From Diospyros lotus (Eukaryota > Streptophyta > Magnoliopsida > Ericales > Ebenaceae), in the NCBI RefSeq assembly GCF_014633365.1, contig NC_068343.1, positions 32,457,307 to 32,521,306 of the forward strand: a stretch of DNA of 64,000 nucleotides. The letters run 5' to 3'. Each line of letters begins with the position of its first letter. Position 1 is the stretch's first letter. Below, piece after piece: positions 12,788-25,063 of the stretch. Both the position numbers and the translations under genes were made by a program. Under the pieces are notes generated by a model, which saw nothing but the letters and a program-made list of their open reading frames with translations, had not been told where the DNA came from and ran no database searches.

Positions 12788-14421
12788 CGCACTTGGACAG
12801 CCCCATTCATCCGAAAGTTTTCTTCATAAGATCAGTCGATTGGAAGAGTGTTTGAGAGATTTAAGAGTGGGGTTTTAGTCCTTGCTTTGTGGGCAACGTT
12901 TCTGGAGCATTTGGTGGCCAACGGAGCAGTGGGGAAGGAGATCCAAGCACTCGCCAGAAAATCGCGCATCGCCGGAGCCGCACCTTCGATCGCAAATTTG
13001 AGGTATTTCCAGTTGATTTTTCAAAGTTTTAATGCTATTTTTGGGCTCAGGAGGTCGGGTTTAGGGAGGGTAGGGCCTCGTTTCGAAGCTCGGGGGCTCA
13101 GGAGGTTCACCAGTGGCGAGGAAGCCGCCGGAGAAAATGAACCAGGCGGGCGCGTGGCTGCACGCGCCCGCGAGTAGTAAGAAGGCGTGTGCCTTCCACG
13201 CACTCGCCAGAAAGAATAAAAAAAAAAAAAAAGAAAAGAAAAGAAAACAAAATAGGAAAAAGTTTTGAAAAAATTTCAAAAATTTTTAGAAAGCCTGGAA
13301 TATTGTTTTGTCTTATTTTGTGAAAAATTTTCTAGAAAATGTTAAATTAGCCATTTATTTAAATAGTTTTTCTATTATGGAAATAAGGAAAAATAGGAAT
13401 TTAATTTGAAAAAATCCAAGAAAATTCCAGAATGATAGAAATACTATTTAAGGAATATTAGTAAAAAGAAATTAGACTTTATGAAAGTTTAGATAATTAT
13501 ATGCAATTTTTGAAAAGATAAGACTAGAAATAAAAGAAAAATTGAAGAAATTATGAAAAATAGTAAAATGCTATTCTAAAAATAAGTTTACTATTTTAAG
13601 AGTCCTTGAGGATGAGAAGATTAAGAAATTGCTGCTCGGCATGATTTTCGAGGCCGACACGCCTTTCGAGACAACTTAGTTGTAAGTGTACCGTTTCAAG
13701 CTTAATACGATTATAAATGTTACCTTCGAGAATGCTTACATCATATTGACATGCTATGATATGTACCCAACACGTAAACTGCATCCATGACATGATTATG
13801 AAATGCATAAATACACGTCGATGTCATTGATCACACGTATATGAGGCCGTAGGGAGTACGAACTAGCACGGCTGCCTTACCAAGGGTGCACCCATACACT
13901 TTGGTTTCGATAGAGGTGGCCGCTAAAATGGTAGGTAGTATAAAGGTGCAGTTGACACCTACGAGGTAAGACATTGCATACACACATGACATAGCATTAT
14001 GTATCCTTATTTAGATGGTTCATCATCTAACTTGGGTTCGCCCCTGGAACATTCAACGTTCCAGTCAGGACTTGCAGTGATGATACCGAGGTTGGAGATG
14101 TATAGTGACACGAGACGTCAGGAAACGAGGAAATATGCCATGTTATGTTGTAATATGAATAGTTTAAGAATTATGTACATTTGTTTTATTTTCAAAAGCT
14201 TATGTAATAACTTTGTAATAAATGTTATGTCCAGTTATTCATGTATGTATTGCCATGAGTAGGTTCGATTCAGCTTCCACTTTGTATTTATTTTCTAGTG
14301 TAAATATCTCGTCTAGCACTAGATAAGGTCTTAGGGAATTTTAAAATATATATATTTATATATATAAGACCAAATTTCCTAAGGCATAACACGCCCTGAA
14401 GAGATGGGCTGTTACACATGT

Positions 14422-17400
14422 GATGGGTTTTCTGTGGCGTATAAACCAAGTATTCCTGTTGACCACCCATGAGCACTTGTGAGGCCATTCTGAGAAACAG
14501 GTACTTTTCGTAAGAAAGTATATGAATGAGAGGTGAAAACAGCTTACTTGGATTCTGATGGAAGATATGACCTTCCGGTACCAATACGAGTAGTTCGCCT
14601 GCATTGTAGAGCAGCAGGCAGAGCTTTGGGGCTCGAATGATTCAGGGCGACAACAGGAATCTTCAGCGGGATATCGGATAGATGCCGTGGTGTATGGTCC
14701 TACTTGCTTGAGGGATGAATCTGCAGAACCCAGTTCTAGCATTGGGAGCAGTGGAGGTTTGACAAATCCGACGGATAAGGTTACATCCCGAGCTGACGGG
14801 GACGTAAGGAGTTCCACCTAGTGAGAGTTTCTTGTGTTAGTAAGGAGAGATGATCGTAGATGGATTGTTAAATAGGGTTTGTGTATGTATTTTCTTTTGG
14901 GTTGTTGGTGTGGATGTAAGTAGTTGTTATATATGATCTATGTAACATAAAGAATAAGAGTTTTGTGTAAACCCTCCTGATGTATATGTGGTTATCCAGG
15001 AATGTGTATGGGAATCGTTGAGATATGGGCCCTAGATGTAATATTTGTGTTATGCTATGATTGTATTAAAGGTGACAGAAATGATCTATGCTTATGAGTT
15101 AGGTGAGTAAGAGTGTGTAATGGTATGGAATAAAGTTTTGAATTGATATATGGCACACGTTCGTGAGGCGTGCCTAGGGTGAGCTAGGGCATGGGATCAT
15201 TGCCTGAGGGAGTTGTGTATGTGGAGCTATGGCTCATGACGCTCGTCTGATGTGGTTTCGGGAGTAGTAGAGCGTTAGTTTTGATGACGGTAAGTGTAAG
15301 GCGTGAGCGGATAAGGTGTATGACCACGTGTGAGTGGACGTGATGCATGATGTTACTATGACTTGTTAGGTCACTCTTATTGATAGGTGCGTATGTATGT
15401 AAGCTTATGGGTAACTGTGTAGGAAATTGTAAGGCAGTAGCGAGACACAGCAGGCAGTTGACCGTGGGTAAGGGAGCTATTGGCCGGTGGCCAACGGTCA
15501 CTAGTTCTCTTCCTATTTGTAGGTCTCTTTGATGGAAGCTCGATATCTGCAATGGGTAGCAATGAAGAATTGCATGTTAGATGTGTATTGATACGTATCT
15601 GAGGATTTGAGTAATTTGAATGTGATGGGGTAGAGTGGTTAAAAGTTTATGAGTTGCTATGATGTTGAACAAAATGGATGAGAGAAAGAGTCCAGGGAAT
15701 TGAATAGTTGAGAGAGGATTGCTCTCATGTGAAGTGGTTAACTTGATTATAAGTGGAATTGGAAATTCGTATATGTAGCCTAGCCTATTTACTATAACTT
15801 GTGAAATTGCCCAGCCTGCCATAACTTGTGTATAGATTATTTGTGTATGCACCCGGTGATAGTTTATATCCGGGATTGGAGTTGAAGTGCTTAACTATAT
15901 AACTAAATATAGACGTTGAAGTCTATTGTTGTGTATGACGATTAAATGAATTGGAAGTCTTGTACCTAGAAGGTCTAACTGTGATTCAAGGGTGATGGTC
16001 ATGTGACGCTCGGGTATTTACTCAGATGTGGAATGGGAACTGCGTAGGCGATGAGGCCGAACTACGCTACTGATAACTTCTGGTCGATGAGATATTGGAT
16101 ATCGGTGTAACTCTGAGTGGGGAGTTATCGTCCTGGTGATGCGTGTAGTTAGGTTTTGGGAAGTGAGTAATTAAATGATCGGGACCTAATAGATGAGGTC
16201 TAGTCGGTCCATTTGAGGCAATTATTGATGGCTGTGTTGATAAGGGCAACTCAGAGGTGTTAGACTTAGGCAAGGAGTAGAGAGTATGTTAGGACATGAA
16301 AGTATACTCAAGTGCATTTTTTAGAAGAGTTACCCTTTAAGCCAGAAATCGAAGCTAGCGATGAATTATTGTTTGGGTTTATTGGCTGTCGAGCTTGTTC
16401 GGGGGTGTACCTTAGAATGCATTTGTGTTGTCAAGAAAACTGGAGTTAAAGGTGAGCAAGAATGGTCGTGTATAAATGGAAAGGCCATTATTACCTTGTT
16501 ACCTGGTCTGGGGTAGAGTAGCTCATTTAATAATGCTTGGGTTTGCTAGTGTGCTGGTGATGCCTATAGACCGTATGAGTTGAGCATTCCAAATGTCTTC
16601 GGCTAGGATTTACTCTTGGTCTCATTGGTGTTGTATGTATTTAGCTGTCAATAGGGCTAATGGATGGACTTCCGAGGTACAGTATGTGTGGAAAAGGATT
16701 ACCGAGGGTCATGCCAGCCTCATCAATCTGTCTACTATCTATGTGGCCAACCGGGCCATGTGCAACGAGATTGTTCATGAATTTCGGAGGCGGCTTTGGT
16801 CGGGAAGTTATTTGTTTTTGGTGTGGCTAGAAGGGATCACAAATAAGTGAATATATGCAGTTACCATAGCTTGATGAATAGAGGCTCGGAGGGCAGGGGT
16901 CAGAATGAGCGCCACATTTGATGGGGCCTAGAGTTCAGGGGGTAGTTCCTCTCCTGTCGTTACTGCTTTTGCATTGGACTGTGTACCATGAATTAGATTA
17001 TCACTGGAATTAAGTACCTCTAAATTCTAAACTTGTCATTAGATTGAAATGTGGTTAATATAGTGCCAAATGGAAGTGTGATGAGAACCCAAGAGAGCCT
17101 TAGGGTGACGGTTGGATTATAATAACATAATGGAAGAATCTTGTCATTGTTTGTAATATGATTGATGATGTTTTTAAGTTGGATAAGGTGCTCATGGTTT
17201 TAAAGTGGTCAAATGAGGTGACGGGTTAGCGGGACATGATTAAAGTGTAATGTTACGTGGGGTACCAGTTGAACCCGAATTTATGGGAATATTGGAAAAT
17301 GATGATATGGAATGTCATAAAGATAATGTGAGATGTTATCGTGGAGACTGCGAACTTACCTCATTGAAGTGGAGTGAACGTGAATAGAGATGGAAAGATT

Positions 17401-17501
17401 AGTGAGTTGTTAAACTCTAAGTGTTAAGAGAAAATGATGGGGTGTGTCTCCCTTAGTGGATTAAATGAGCTGATGAGAAATTTCGAGGATGAAATTTTGT
17501 T
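14422..17501 (+). other. Internal region of the non-autonomous gypsy element
   Basis: Roughly 3 kb without a sustained reading frame. Short ORFs on both strands (for example 14356-14817 minus, 15184-15552 minus, 16067-16273 minus) match nothing I recognise. The single interpretable piece is the zinc-knuckle remnant at 16733-16774. The sequence near 17480 resembles the usual end of gypsy elements, just before the purine tract. Confidence 0.5.
16733..16774 (+). pseudogene. Gag CCHC zinc-knuckle remnant
   Basis: Read in the frame starting at 16733 this gives YYLCGQPGHVQRDC. It matches the CX2CX4HX4C nucleocapsid knuckle of gypsy Gag proteins, which binds retrotransposon RNA, except that the first Cys is replaced by Tyr. 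The frame is not open for long on either side, so the Gag gene is dead. Confidence 0.7.
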
Positions 17502-17513
17502 AAGGGGGGAGAC
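17502..17513 (+). promoter_or_regulatory. Polypurine tract of gypsy element
   Basis: AAGGGGGGAGAC directly precedes the 3' LTR. It is the plus-strand primer site typical of gypsy elements. Confidence 0.75.
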
Positions 17514-20265
17514 TGTAACATCCCGGTAAATTGAGAATAATTAATAACTATTAAATTAATCGGGAACAGTTAATAATTATTAATTTAATTAGGAATAGGA
17601 AATATTTAGCAATTTAAATAGGGAATGATTAATCATTATTAATTATTGCAATTAAGGAGATTATTAAATATTTATAGATTTAAAGAAAATATTAAATTAT
17701 TTTGTATTAAAAGAAAAAGGCAATTAGTTATTAAAAAATATTAGGAGTATTTATGGAAATAAAGAAAAATTAAAATAAAAAGATTTGGGTGAATTTCTAG
17801 AAATTTTGGGGTGGAAGTGAAATAAGCGAAAATTATAATTCGGGGTGTGTGTGTGAATTTTGGAAATTCAGGGGGGCGTCGGTGCAATTTTCGAAAGAGG
17901 AGCAAGGGTCCCCTTAAATATAGTCGTGCGCATAGATGGGGTTAAGAGGCTGCCAGCCCAGTTGGTCACGCGTGCGCGTGTGCCAGGTGAGGTCGTGGGA
18001 TCAAGCTCGCGAGTGTGCATGCGCTAGAAGGAGATTTTGGCTGAATTTCCAGCCAAAACCTTGCCCAAAACAGCGTCGTTTTGGGTAAGGCGGTGTGGGC
18101 AAATTGGGCTACCACGCGACAGCTTCTGGTGGCTTCTCTTTTCGCTATTTTAACTCCCGATTTTGGCAGCATTCGGCCAAGGAAAATTAACAGCGGGCAA
18201 AGGAAGAAAATTACAGAAGAGGGAGGTGCACCGAACCTAGAAATGAGGGGAAAAATCCAAGAGAAATGGGGCAAAATTTTCGTATAATTGAGGTTTAAAT
18301 GTTCAGGTAAGTGGGGTAAATTGTGTAAATAAATTTGTACGGTTTAGAATTTAATTTAGGGTTCAATTTTATTAATTTTTTATTGAATATACTGTTGTTA
18401 TGCAGCGTATATCAACTTAGCAGTGTATGAGCGTATAAACATTGAAATTAGATAATTAAAGGCAATCTCTTTACTCCCTTTGTGATTCTCATTCGATTTA
18501 TGAATTCTATATTCTTCCTCAACCCGATTTGGTTATAAAAATTAATTGTGTACACTATAGTTAATTATTGTGCGAATTTTATTAAATTAAATTAAATAGG
18601 AGACCTCTAGGGTTTAATTTCTGTAAGTGCTTACGAGGTATTGAACCTTGTGTGGGTTAGGTTTTTAGTGAGTCGGTTGTGGTTGTGGATACCCTCCAGG
18701 GTGAGTTATTGTAACCGAGAGTCTCAGGATTTGCTTGTGTGAGTCGTAGGGTGTGGGATATACAGCTATTAACCGTTGATCGTTGGGTTGTGGCAGTTGA
18801 TGGCTAAATGTGTGGGCGCTAGTTATCAGTTGTTACGGTAGACTATAGACGGGTCGGGCAAGCTGGTATCGCTGGACACCCACCCTTGGTGTTGTGTCTG
18901 TCATGATGTGGTTATGGTTTTATTTTTGTGGGTGTGGGTGGTAATAACAGGCGGAGCGGGCTGTCGTCTGGTAAGGTAATGTGTTGACTGTTTGGTGACT
19001 TTGGGACGAACCATCATCGAGCCGAGAGCGGCTGTTCACTGGTTGTTCCTAGTCACGGATTGTCACCCGGTACTTGGTCACTATCGACCGACTCTGCCAT
19101 TATGTGGCATATTGCATGACATTACAGTGCATAGGATTGGGCTTACATTCATTGGGGGTCATGTTTTGTATGTACGGGGAAGTGTACTCATTGGCATAAC
19201 CCGATTGGCTTGTTGATTGCTGATTTGGATATGATAGGTGAGTATGTGCATTTAGAACATTTTGCCTGTGTAGGTGCCTATGTGGGCATAGCATAACTTG
19301 ATGTTTGGTTTATGGGGGCCTTGTCATCATGTTAATGCTGCAGAAGCCATTGTATTTATTATCTGTTGCATTGCATGGTTACCGTTTGATTTGGTATGTG
19401 ATTGTGGATCGTGGTTTGGAGTTGACCCTCGATAGCTATGAGTGTGAACTGGGCTCCAAATAGCTATGATTCAGGAACTCCGATATGTGAGCGTGATGGG
19501 AGCCTTAGGCTCATGTGGATTGTGTTGTGGGAGTCTCGGGCTCATGGACTTCATGCCAGCCAGCTCATAGCTGTGGCAGGTTTGTATGCTGGGACTTGGG
19601 TGCCAGGATGTGCATTTCCTATGTGGGCCCCAAGGACTGTTATGTTCTTTGTTTTATTTGTAAGGGGAATATTGGATTCCATGTTGCACGGTATGGCATG
19701 GCATGTTCATATGCTGCATTGCACTTTGTGCGGAAGTATTCTGGGAGAGGCATGTATCTCTAGCTTTGTTATTGATATGTAGCGAGGTGTACTCAATTGT
19801 GATTTATTTCTGGATTAACTTTGTCTAGCAAGGCCTATGTCGAGTATGGCTATTTCTGGTTTTGGTCTATCTTACCCGTTGATAGAGGGATGTGTTCCGT
19901 TGTGGGAGATCTGTGCCTAGCTTTACCTCTATTCTTTTATTATGCTTGCTAAGCCTTATGGCTCATTTTATTTTTACCATCATTCCAGGTGTAGGAGCTG
20001 ACGCAGTGGCTAGACTATTTAGCGTGCCAGCTGCAAATAACTGTGTGTACAGGGCAATCCTGACTAAAAAGATCCATGAGGTGAGAGTTGTGATCAAGGG
20101 CTCAGACAGTGTGGCTTGTTTGGTTTATCTTGTTATTATGTTCTTATGTATGATTAAGCCTCTGAGTGGTTTATTTCGTGTTTATCTAGCTTCCGCTGTT
20201 GTGGTGTGATATATGATTATTAGTGAATTGTAATTGAAAATGGAGGAAATTTGTGAATCGTCACA
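17514..20265 (+). repeat. 3' LTR of gypsy element
   Basis: 2,752 bp from TGTAACATCCCGG to CGTCACA. It is colinear with the 5' LTR and keeps a segment (about 18075-18735) that the 5' copy has lost. The similar ORFs at 11203-11547 and 19438-19782 (114 residues each) are the same LTR region read in both copies. They resemble no known protein and are likely fortuitous. Confidence 0.88.
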
Positions 20266-20869
20266 TAAAATATAAAATAAAATTAAAAAATAATATTTTT
20301 TAAAAAACTAAAAAATAAAAGCATGTGGCAAATGCTCAAATAAAAAAAAATATAGAAACTTTTTTATAAATATAATTTTTAATGCAAAAAATTATAAAAA
20401 ATAATTATTCAATCAAATATAAACATAAATTCCATTATTCACTCAAGCATATATAAATACAAGTTATTTATGTTTCTAATGTGGTTTCCAATATAGTAAA
20501 GATGGAATTATTTTCATTTCTAATGTGGTCGCATAATAGAAATGCATTTCTAAATGAACCTCGAAATGTTTTTAAAATTACAAAAAAAACTCAAAATCTT
20601 TTTTTTTTTTTGTGTGTGTGTGTTTCTGTTTCTTGGCATTTCGAGATAGAAAACATTTCAAAAATGTTGAGACACATATTTTATTCATTAAAGGTGAACT
20701 TTTCTTGCTCTCCACCTATGGATAATGAATTCACGATTTCCACATATGCACTCATATTATGCCATTTGAACCTTTTGACTAACCATAACCATTACATCAT
20801 TAGTAAACACATAACAAAACATCATCACTCAGGCTTGGCAGACATAATTTGCAACTTAAAACTTAATTA
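20266..20869. repeat. Tandem duplication copy B, middle part
   Basis: Continues copy A from about 6175 to 6745, after the gypsy insertion. It includes a poly-T/GT tract (20597-20623) and a roughly 50-bp extra segment near 20790-20835 not present in copy A. It ends at the copia 5' LTR. Confidence 0.85.
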
Positions 20870-21263
20870 TGATAATTATGACTCAAAATTCTTTATTTAT
20901 CTGTGATTTGGTTTTCTAATTTGACTGAGACTATAACTTCAAATTTGATTGTGATTATGATGTTGCAAATTCAATTTTATTTGAGATTTATCTCATCTGG
21001 AGAAATATTCTCATGCGTCATCTTCTGATTAGCATATGGTTTTTTATATTCATCCATAGATGATTTTAGGTTTATAAATAGGTGCACAAGTCACATGAAA
21101 TCAGACACAGAGTTTGTGTGTCAATATCACTTTTGTATTATTATTTTTGGTTAGTGATATTTTGTTTCTTTTTGCCCGTGAATTTTTTCGATTTGGGTTT
21201 TTCATGTTAAATTCTTTGTTCATGTGTGGTTAATTGGTTTGTATTCGATTTAATTTCGTGACA
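20870..21263 (+). repeat. 5' LTR of copia element 1
   Basis: TGATAATTATG to TTTCGTGACA, colinear with 50633-51038. A TATAAATA box at 21073-21080 is followed by a leader containing a TTTGTGTGTCAATATCAC block conserved in both LTRs. Confidence 0.9.
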
Positions 21264-22053
21264 AACTGCTATCAAAGTCGTTGGATCAAATCATCAATCA
21301 TTCATAAGATCCTAGCCGTTGGATCTGAAAATTTCAACAACAGCATCTCATCTTCTTCTTCAACAAGGATTTTGAAGGAGTAGCCATCCCTACCTGCACC
21401 ATTCGCTGCCCAGCAGCCTACCGTCGTCGACCTTGCCTACCGTGCCTTTGCCGTTGATCCGATCGTCATGTTCTACCATTGCGACTGTCATCACCACCGC
21501 TGCCTCCGTTCATCTTCTTCAGCCTCGCTAACGATAGCTAAGGTTCGACCATCGCCCTTGTAGTCTGATTGTCACATGCTGTCATGGCCTTCCTCTCTCA
21601 CATTGCCGGCCAATCGTCAGGCCTTCTCCCTCAGCCTCTGATCGTGCCTTTTGGGCCATTTCTTTGGGTTTCTTTCTCGGCCCCTATCGTTCACCGTCGA
21701 CCTTCATTAAAGCCGCTTGTCGATGATTGTTGGCCTTCTTCTTCTGACCGCCTTTGCCTTGGCCGACCATGACCTTGCCATTCGACCATCGTTCCAGCCG
21801 CCAACATTCCAGCTTCTGCCATCGACGTCTCTCTGCAAGCTCCAAGTCAAAGACCCAAATCTTAATTTGTATCTGGTTTGACCCATTGGCCACAAGATCC
21901 AAATCTGAGTTTTACCTGCCTCCAGATCCAACAAATTTATCATCCAGATCCAAATCTGATTTTTACCCAAAATTTGTACATATACGATATTCTTAATCCA
22001 TTTTTCAATTGGGTTTATTATTTAAATTATCTAATATTATTTAGGGATATTTA
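21264..22053 (+). other. Copia 1 primer site and untranslated leader
   Basis: TGCTATCAAAGTC at 21267-21279 looks like a mutated tRNA-Met primer site. The rest is C/T-rich leader up to the gag ATG at 22054. Small ORFs on both strands here are Ser/Pro/Arg-rich and fortuitous. Confidence 0.6.
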
Positions 22054-22425
22054 ATGGCTTCGTTGAAGTACAATATTCCTCTGTTGGAGCAGAATATCAG
22101 ATTTTCACTCTGGCAGGTTAAGATGCATATAATTTTGGCACAAATGGATTTAGATGATGCACTTTTGGGCTTTGAAAAAATGCAACAATCATGGAGCATT
22201 GAAGAAAAATAATGTAAGGATCGTAAGGCCTTGTCATAGATACATCTACATTTATCAAATCAAATTTTGCAAGATGTTTTGAAAGAAAAAATCATTACCG
22301 ATCTATGGTTGAAATTGGAACAACTATATATGACGAAGAAGTTAACCAGTAAGTTGCAACTGAAACAAAGATTATATTCTCATCGAATGGCTGAAGGTAC
22401 ATCTATTGAGAGTCATTTAACAGTT
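22054..22425 (+). pseudogene. gag: Copia 1 gag, 5' fragment
   Basis: ATG at 22054 opens a Gag frame beginning MASLKYNIPLL, followed by the SLWQVKMHIILAQ region typical of copia Gag (the UBN2-type domain that builds the virus-like particle). In-frame stops occur at 22210 and 22240. The frame continues with QDVLKEKIITDLWLKLEQLY and SKLQLKQRLYSHRM, then is cut at 22426 by copia element 2. It resumes at 41304. Dead gene. Confidence 0.8.
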
Positions 22426-23645
22426 TGTTAAGCCAACTTGCTCATATGAATTAAGTTTTGATGATTAACAAAAATATTTTTATGATATAAATGTTTTCTC
22501 TTACTCATGCAAAAAGTAAATTTATTTTGAATTAAAAGAGAATTGCTTTTAGATATGTTTTCTTGTTTTAATCATTTATGTCTCAAAATCTTATATTTGA
22601 ATTTTTAAATTTTGAATTAAAGGAGAATTATTTTTGGACATGTTTTCTCTTATTCATACAAAAAGTAAATTTATTTTGAATTAAAGGAGATTGCTTTTAG
22701 ACATGTTTTCTTCTTTTAATTATTTATGTCTCAAAAGCTTATATTTGAATTTTCAAATCTTGATTTCTCATGCAAAAAGTAAATTTATTTTAAATTAAAG
22801 GTGAGACATGTTTTCTTATTGTTTGAGAAAATCTAAACATTTTTTGAATTTCAAACTTCATATTAACCATTTCTTTAGTGGCTAAAATACTTATAAATAC
22901 CCCCCAAACTCATTTTTTGAGTATCTAAATACTTCCATTGCATATTCAAAGCACTCGAAAGCTCTCAAACGCTCTTAAGCAAAGCATCCAAGCAATTCGA
23001 GACCCTCAAAATATTATTATGCATCTATTGAAGAGCCAAAAGGTAAGAGGAAAAAGGTTTTTCAAGTCTTCTATGACAAATCCGAACTTCTCCATTTGAG
23101 GTTACAAATTTATTTATTTAAATATTATTATCTTGTATAATTTGTTCTTAATTACTTAGTTGTGTCCAAGTGTAGACAAATTATTTATAACATTTAAATT
23201 ACTATTTTTGATTGTATAGGTTTTATAGAACCATTAAAATCTAGGTGAATCTAGTTTCCAAGGTAAACTAGGAAGAAACCTTAGTATAGTGATTGTCTAG
23301 AATTCATTGTAATTTAGGTGTGTATCTAATTTTCAATGTGAATTAGTATGGAAATATTGGTGAAATTATTTTAGTGGAACTCCAAAGATGGTTAGATCTT
23401 AGGAGAGTGGACTAGGTGTGTATGAAGACACCGAACCACTATAAATTGTGTTGTGCCTCATTGTATTTATTTTTGTTATATCTTGTGGCTTACATTTATT
23501 ATTAATCTCAAATATAATTTATTATATTTATTAAATATATATATTTTAATAAAATCATTAATAAAAAATGTTTATTAAAATTGAAAAAAAATTTAATCAT
23601 TCGATTCACCCCCCTTTTGAGTGGCCATACCCTAATGGATCAATA
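22426..23645 (+). repeat. 5' LTR of copia element 2
   Basis: 1,220 bp. It contains several near repeats of a block around AAAAAGTAAATTTATTTTGAA (22508, 22664, 22776) and a TATAAATA box at 22892-22899, followed by a leader with CTCGAAAGCTCTCAAACGCT. Its end precedes TGGTATCAGAGC by 2 bp. Confidence 0.9.
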
Positions 23646-23647
23646 AT

Positions 23648-23659
23648 TGGTATCAGAGC
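23648..23659 (+). promoter_or_regulatory. Primer-binding site of copia 2 (tRNA-Met)
   Basis: A perfect TGGTATCAGAGC directly after the 5' LTR. Confidence 0.9.
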
Positions 23660-23714
23660 AGGCTTTTAAAATAGTTAAACTCTTAGTTTACACTTTAACT
23701 TAGAGGAGATCTAG

Positions 23715-24783
23715 ATGGTCGCATTCACCAACCAAGCTATAGCCGAAGCACCCTCACCCTCTAAACCACCATTATTTGATAGCACAAATTTTGCGTATTG
23801 GAAAATGAGAATGGAGTTATATTTATTTTAAATAGATTATTATTTATGGAAAATAGTTAGAGATGGTTATGTCACAACTTCAACTAAATAAGATAAATGG
23901 ATCAAAAAAGATATTAAAAAAATACCGAATGGATCATAAAACTAAATACATAATTTTTTGTTCAATCATTTCTAGTGAATATGAAAAATTATTTGCTTGT
24001 TCTACATCACATGAAATTTGGAGAAAATTAGAAATAGTATATGAAGGTATTAATCAAGTAAAAGATACTAAGATTAATCTCTTAATGTCACAATATGAAG
24101 AATTTGAATTACTTCAAAATGAAAATATTAGTGATATGAATGGTAAATTCCAAAAGATTATAAACAATCTTAAAATGCGAGGAAAAATAATTTCAAAAGA
24201 AGAACAAATTAAGAAAATTCTTATATCTCTAACAGTAGATTGATAGCCTTTAGTGATTATTATTTCTCAAGTTAAAAATTTAAAAGAATTAAAAATAGAA
24301 GAATTAATAGGAACACTTCTAGCTCATGAATTAATATTAAGTAAAATAAATGAAGATATAAACAATAAGAAAGATAAGAAAATCTCGGCTCTAAGAGTAA
24401 ATAAAGATAAATGTTTTATGGCGATATAAGAGGATGAAGAAGAGGAAGATAACTTAGAGTTAGAAGAATTACAAAAAATATACGAAGAACTATATATAAA
24501 ATATATATCTATTAAAAAGGAAGTAAAAACAATAAAAAAGAATCATAAAGAAGTAAATGAAAAATTAAAGAGTGAAATAAAGAACTTAAAAGAAAAATCA
24601 CAAGAATTCAAGAAAGAAAATGAAGATAAATTAAAAGATCAATTAATTAATCTTGAAGAATAAAATAAAATATTAAAAACTCAAAATAATAAATTATTAG
24701 TAAAAAAGAAAGTCATAAAAAAAAAGTTTAGCCACATTAATTTTAAAGAAAATTTCAAAACCCAAACCAAGATACAAAACACT
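23715..24783 (+). pseudogene. gag: Copia 2 gag with coiled-coil C-terminus
   Basis: ATG at 23715 starts MVAFTNQAIAEAPSPSKPPL, followed by FDSTNFAYWKMRMELYL, the start signature of copia Gag. A stop at 23830 and a frameshift follow. The open stretch 23863-24243 covers the central Gag domain (SEYEKLFACSTSHEIWRKLE, then NLKMRGK). After two stops the frame continues with LKELKIEELIGTLLAHEL, then a Lys/Glu-rich stretch (about 24430-24720) that looks like a coiled coil. At least four stops and one frameshift make it non-functional. Base composition is markedly A-rich compared with copia 1. Confidence 0.82.
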
Positions 24784-25063
24784 TAAGAGAGAATGTAAAT
24801 AACCTAGATGGAGACTCTAAGCTAAGAGAAACAACATAGTACAAATGTGGATACCCAATGGGATAATACAAACAATGAATGAGTTGGATCATAAAATCTT
24901 AAATGTTGCTCCACATCCACATACATCAAGAATAATTAAATCATTTGATCCCAATGAAGAAAGATTCAAGGGACCCGTCTATAAATGGGTGTCCAAACCT
25001 AAAACATGATCTTATCAAATACGTAGATGTGCGTGAAGACCACAATGGGAAATAAATTGTATA
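24784..25063 (+). pseudogene. Copia 2 gag-protease linker remnant
   Basis: Decayed coding sequence. A frame giving YKWVSKPKT near 24980 matches the linker before the copia protease, followed by a piece like CVKTTMGNK that normally leads straight into the protease DSG motif. The motif itself lies across the insertion, at 32291. The minus-strand ORF here is fortuitous. Confidence 0.55.

Larger units (their letters stand above)
12323..14416 (+). mobile_element. Solo gypsy LTR, family 1
   Basis: 2,094 bp from TGTAATACCCTTAG to GGGCTGTTACA, flanked by perfect CATGT duplications (12318-12322 and 14417-14421). There is no internal region, so this is what remains after recombination between two LTRs. 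It contains a TATAAATAA box at 12777-12787, a GC-rich stretch to about 13180 whose ORFs resemble no known protein, and a conserved block with GGAACATTCAACGTTCC near 14046-14062. It resembles the solo LTRs at 47415-50168 and 53125-55581 in ends and layout. Plus orientation is inferred from the TATA box. Confidence 0.88.
9917..20265 (+). mobile_element. Non-autonomous Ty3-gypsy LTR retrotransposon
   Basis: A 10.3-kb element bounded by TGTAACATC and ATCGTCACA and flanked by the 5-bp duplication TAAAA (9912-9916 and 20266-20270). It has a 5' LTR (9917-11884), a tRNA-Met primer site (11889-11900), a non-coding or heavily decayed internal region, a purine tract (17502-17513) and a 3' LTR (17514-20265). 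A 2.1-kb solo LTR (12323-14416) is nested in its leader. The only protein trace found is a Gag zinc knuckle near 16733-16774. No protease, reverse transcriptase or integrase motif was seen, so it would depend on proteins made by another element. Confidence 0.88.

Noticed and set aside
12848..13177. 109-codon ORF in a GC-rich stretch after a TATA box
   Set aside because: It lies wholly in a solo LTR with perfect target duplication. The reverse strand is equally open, and no protein family is recognised. Most likely LTR leader.
14356..14817. 153-codon minus-strand ORF in the 9917 gypsy element
   Set aside because: It spans the border of the solo LTR and the element's internal region, and has no recognisable motif.
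19438..19782. 114-codon ORF also found at 11203-11547
   Set aside because: The two are the same segment of the two LTRs of one element, so the repetition reflects LTR identity. No protein similarity is recognised.
20481..20906. 141-codon ORF
   Set aside because: It runs across the junction between duplication copy B and the copia 5' LTR, so it cannot be an ancestral gene.
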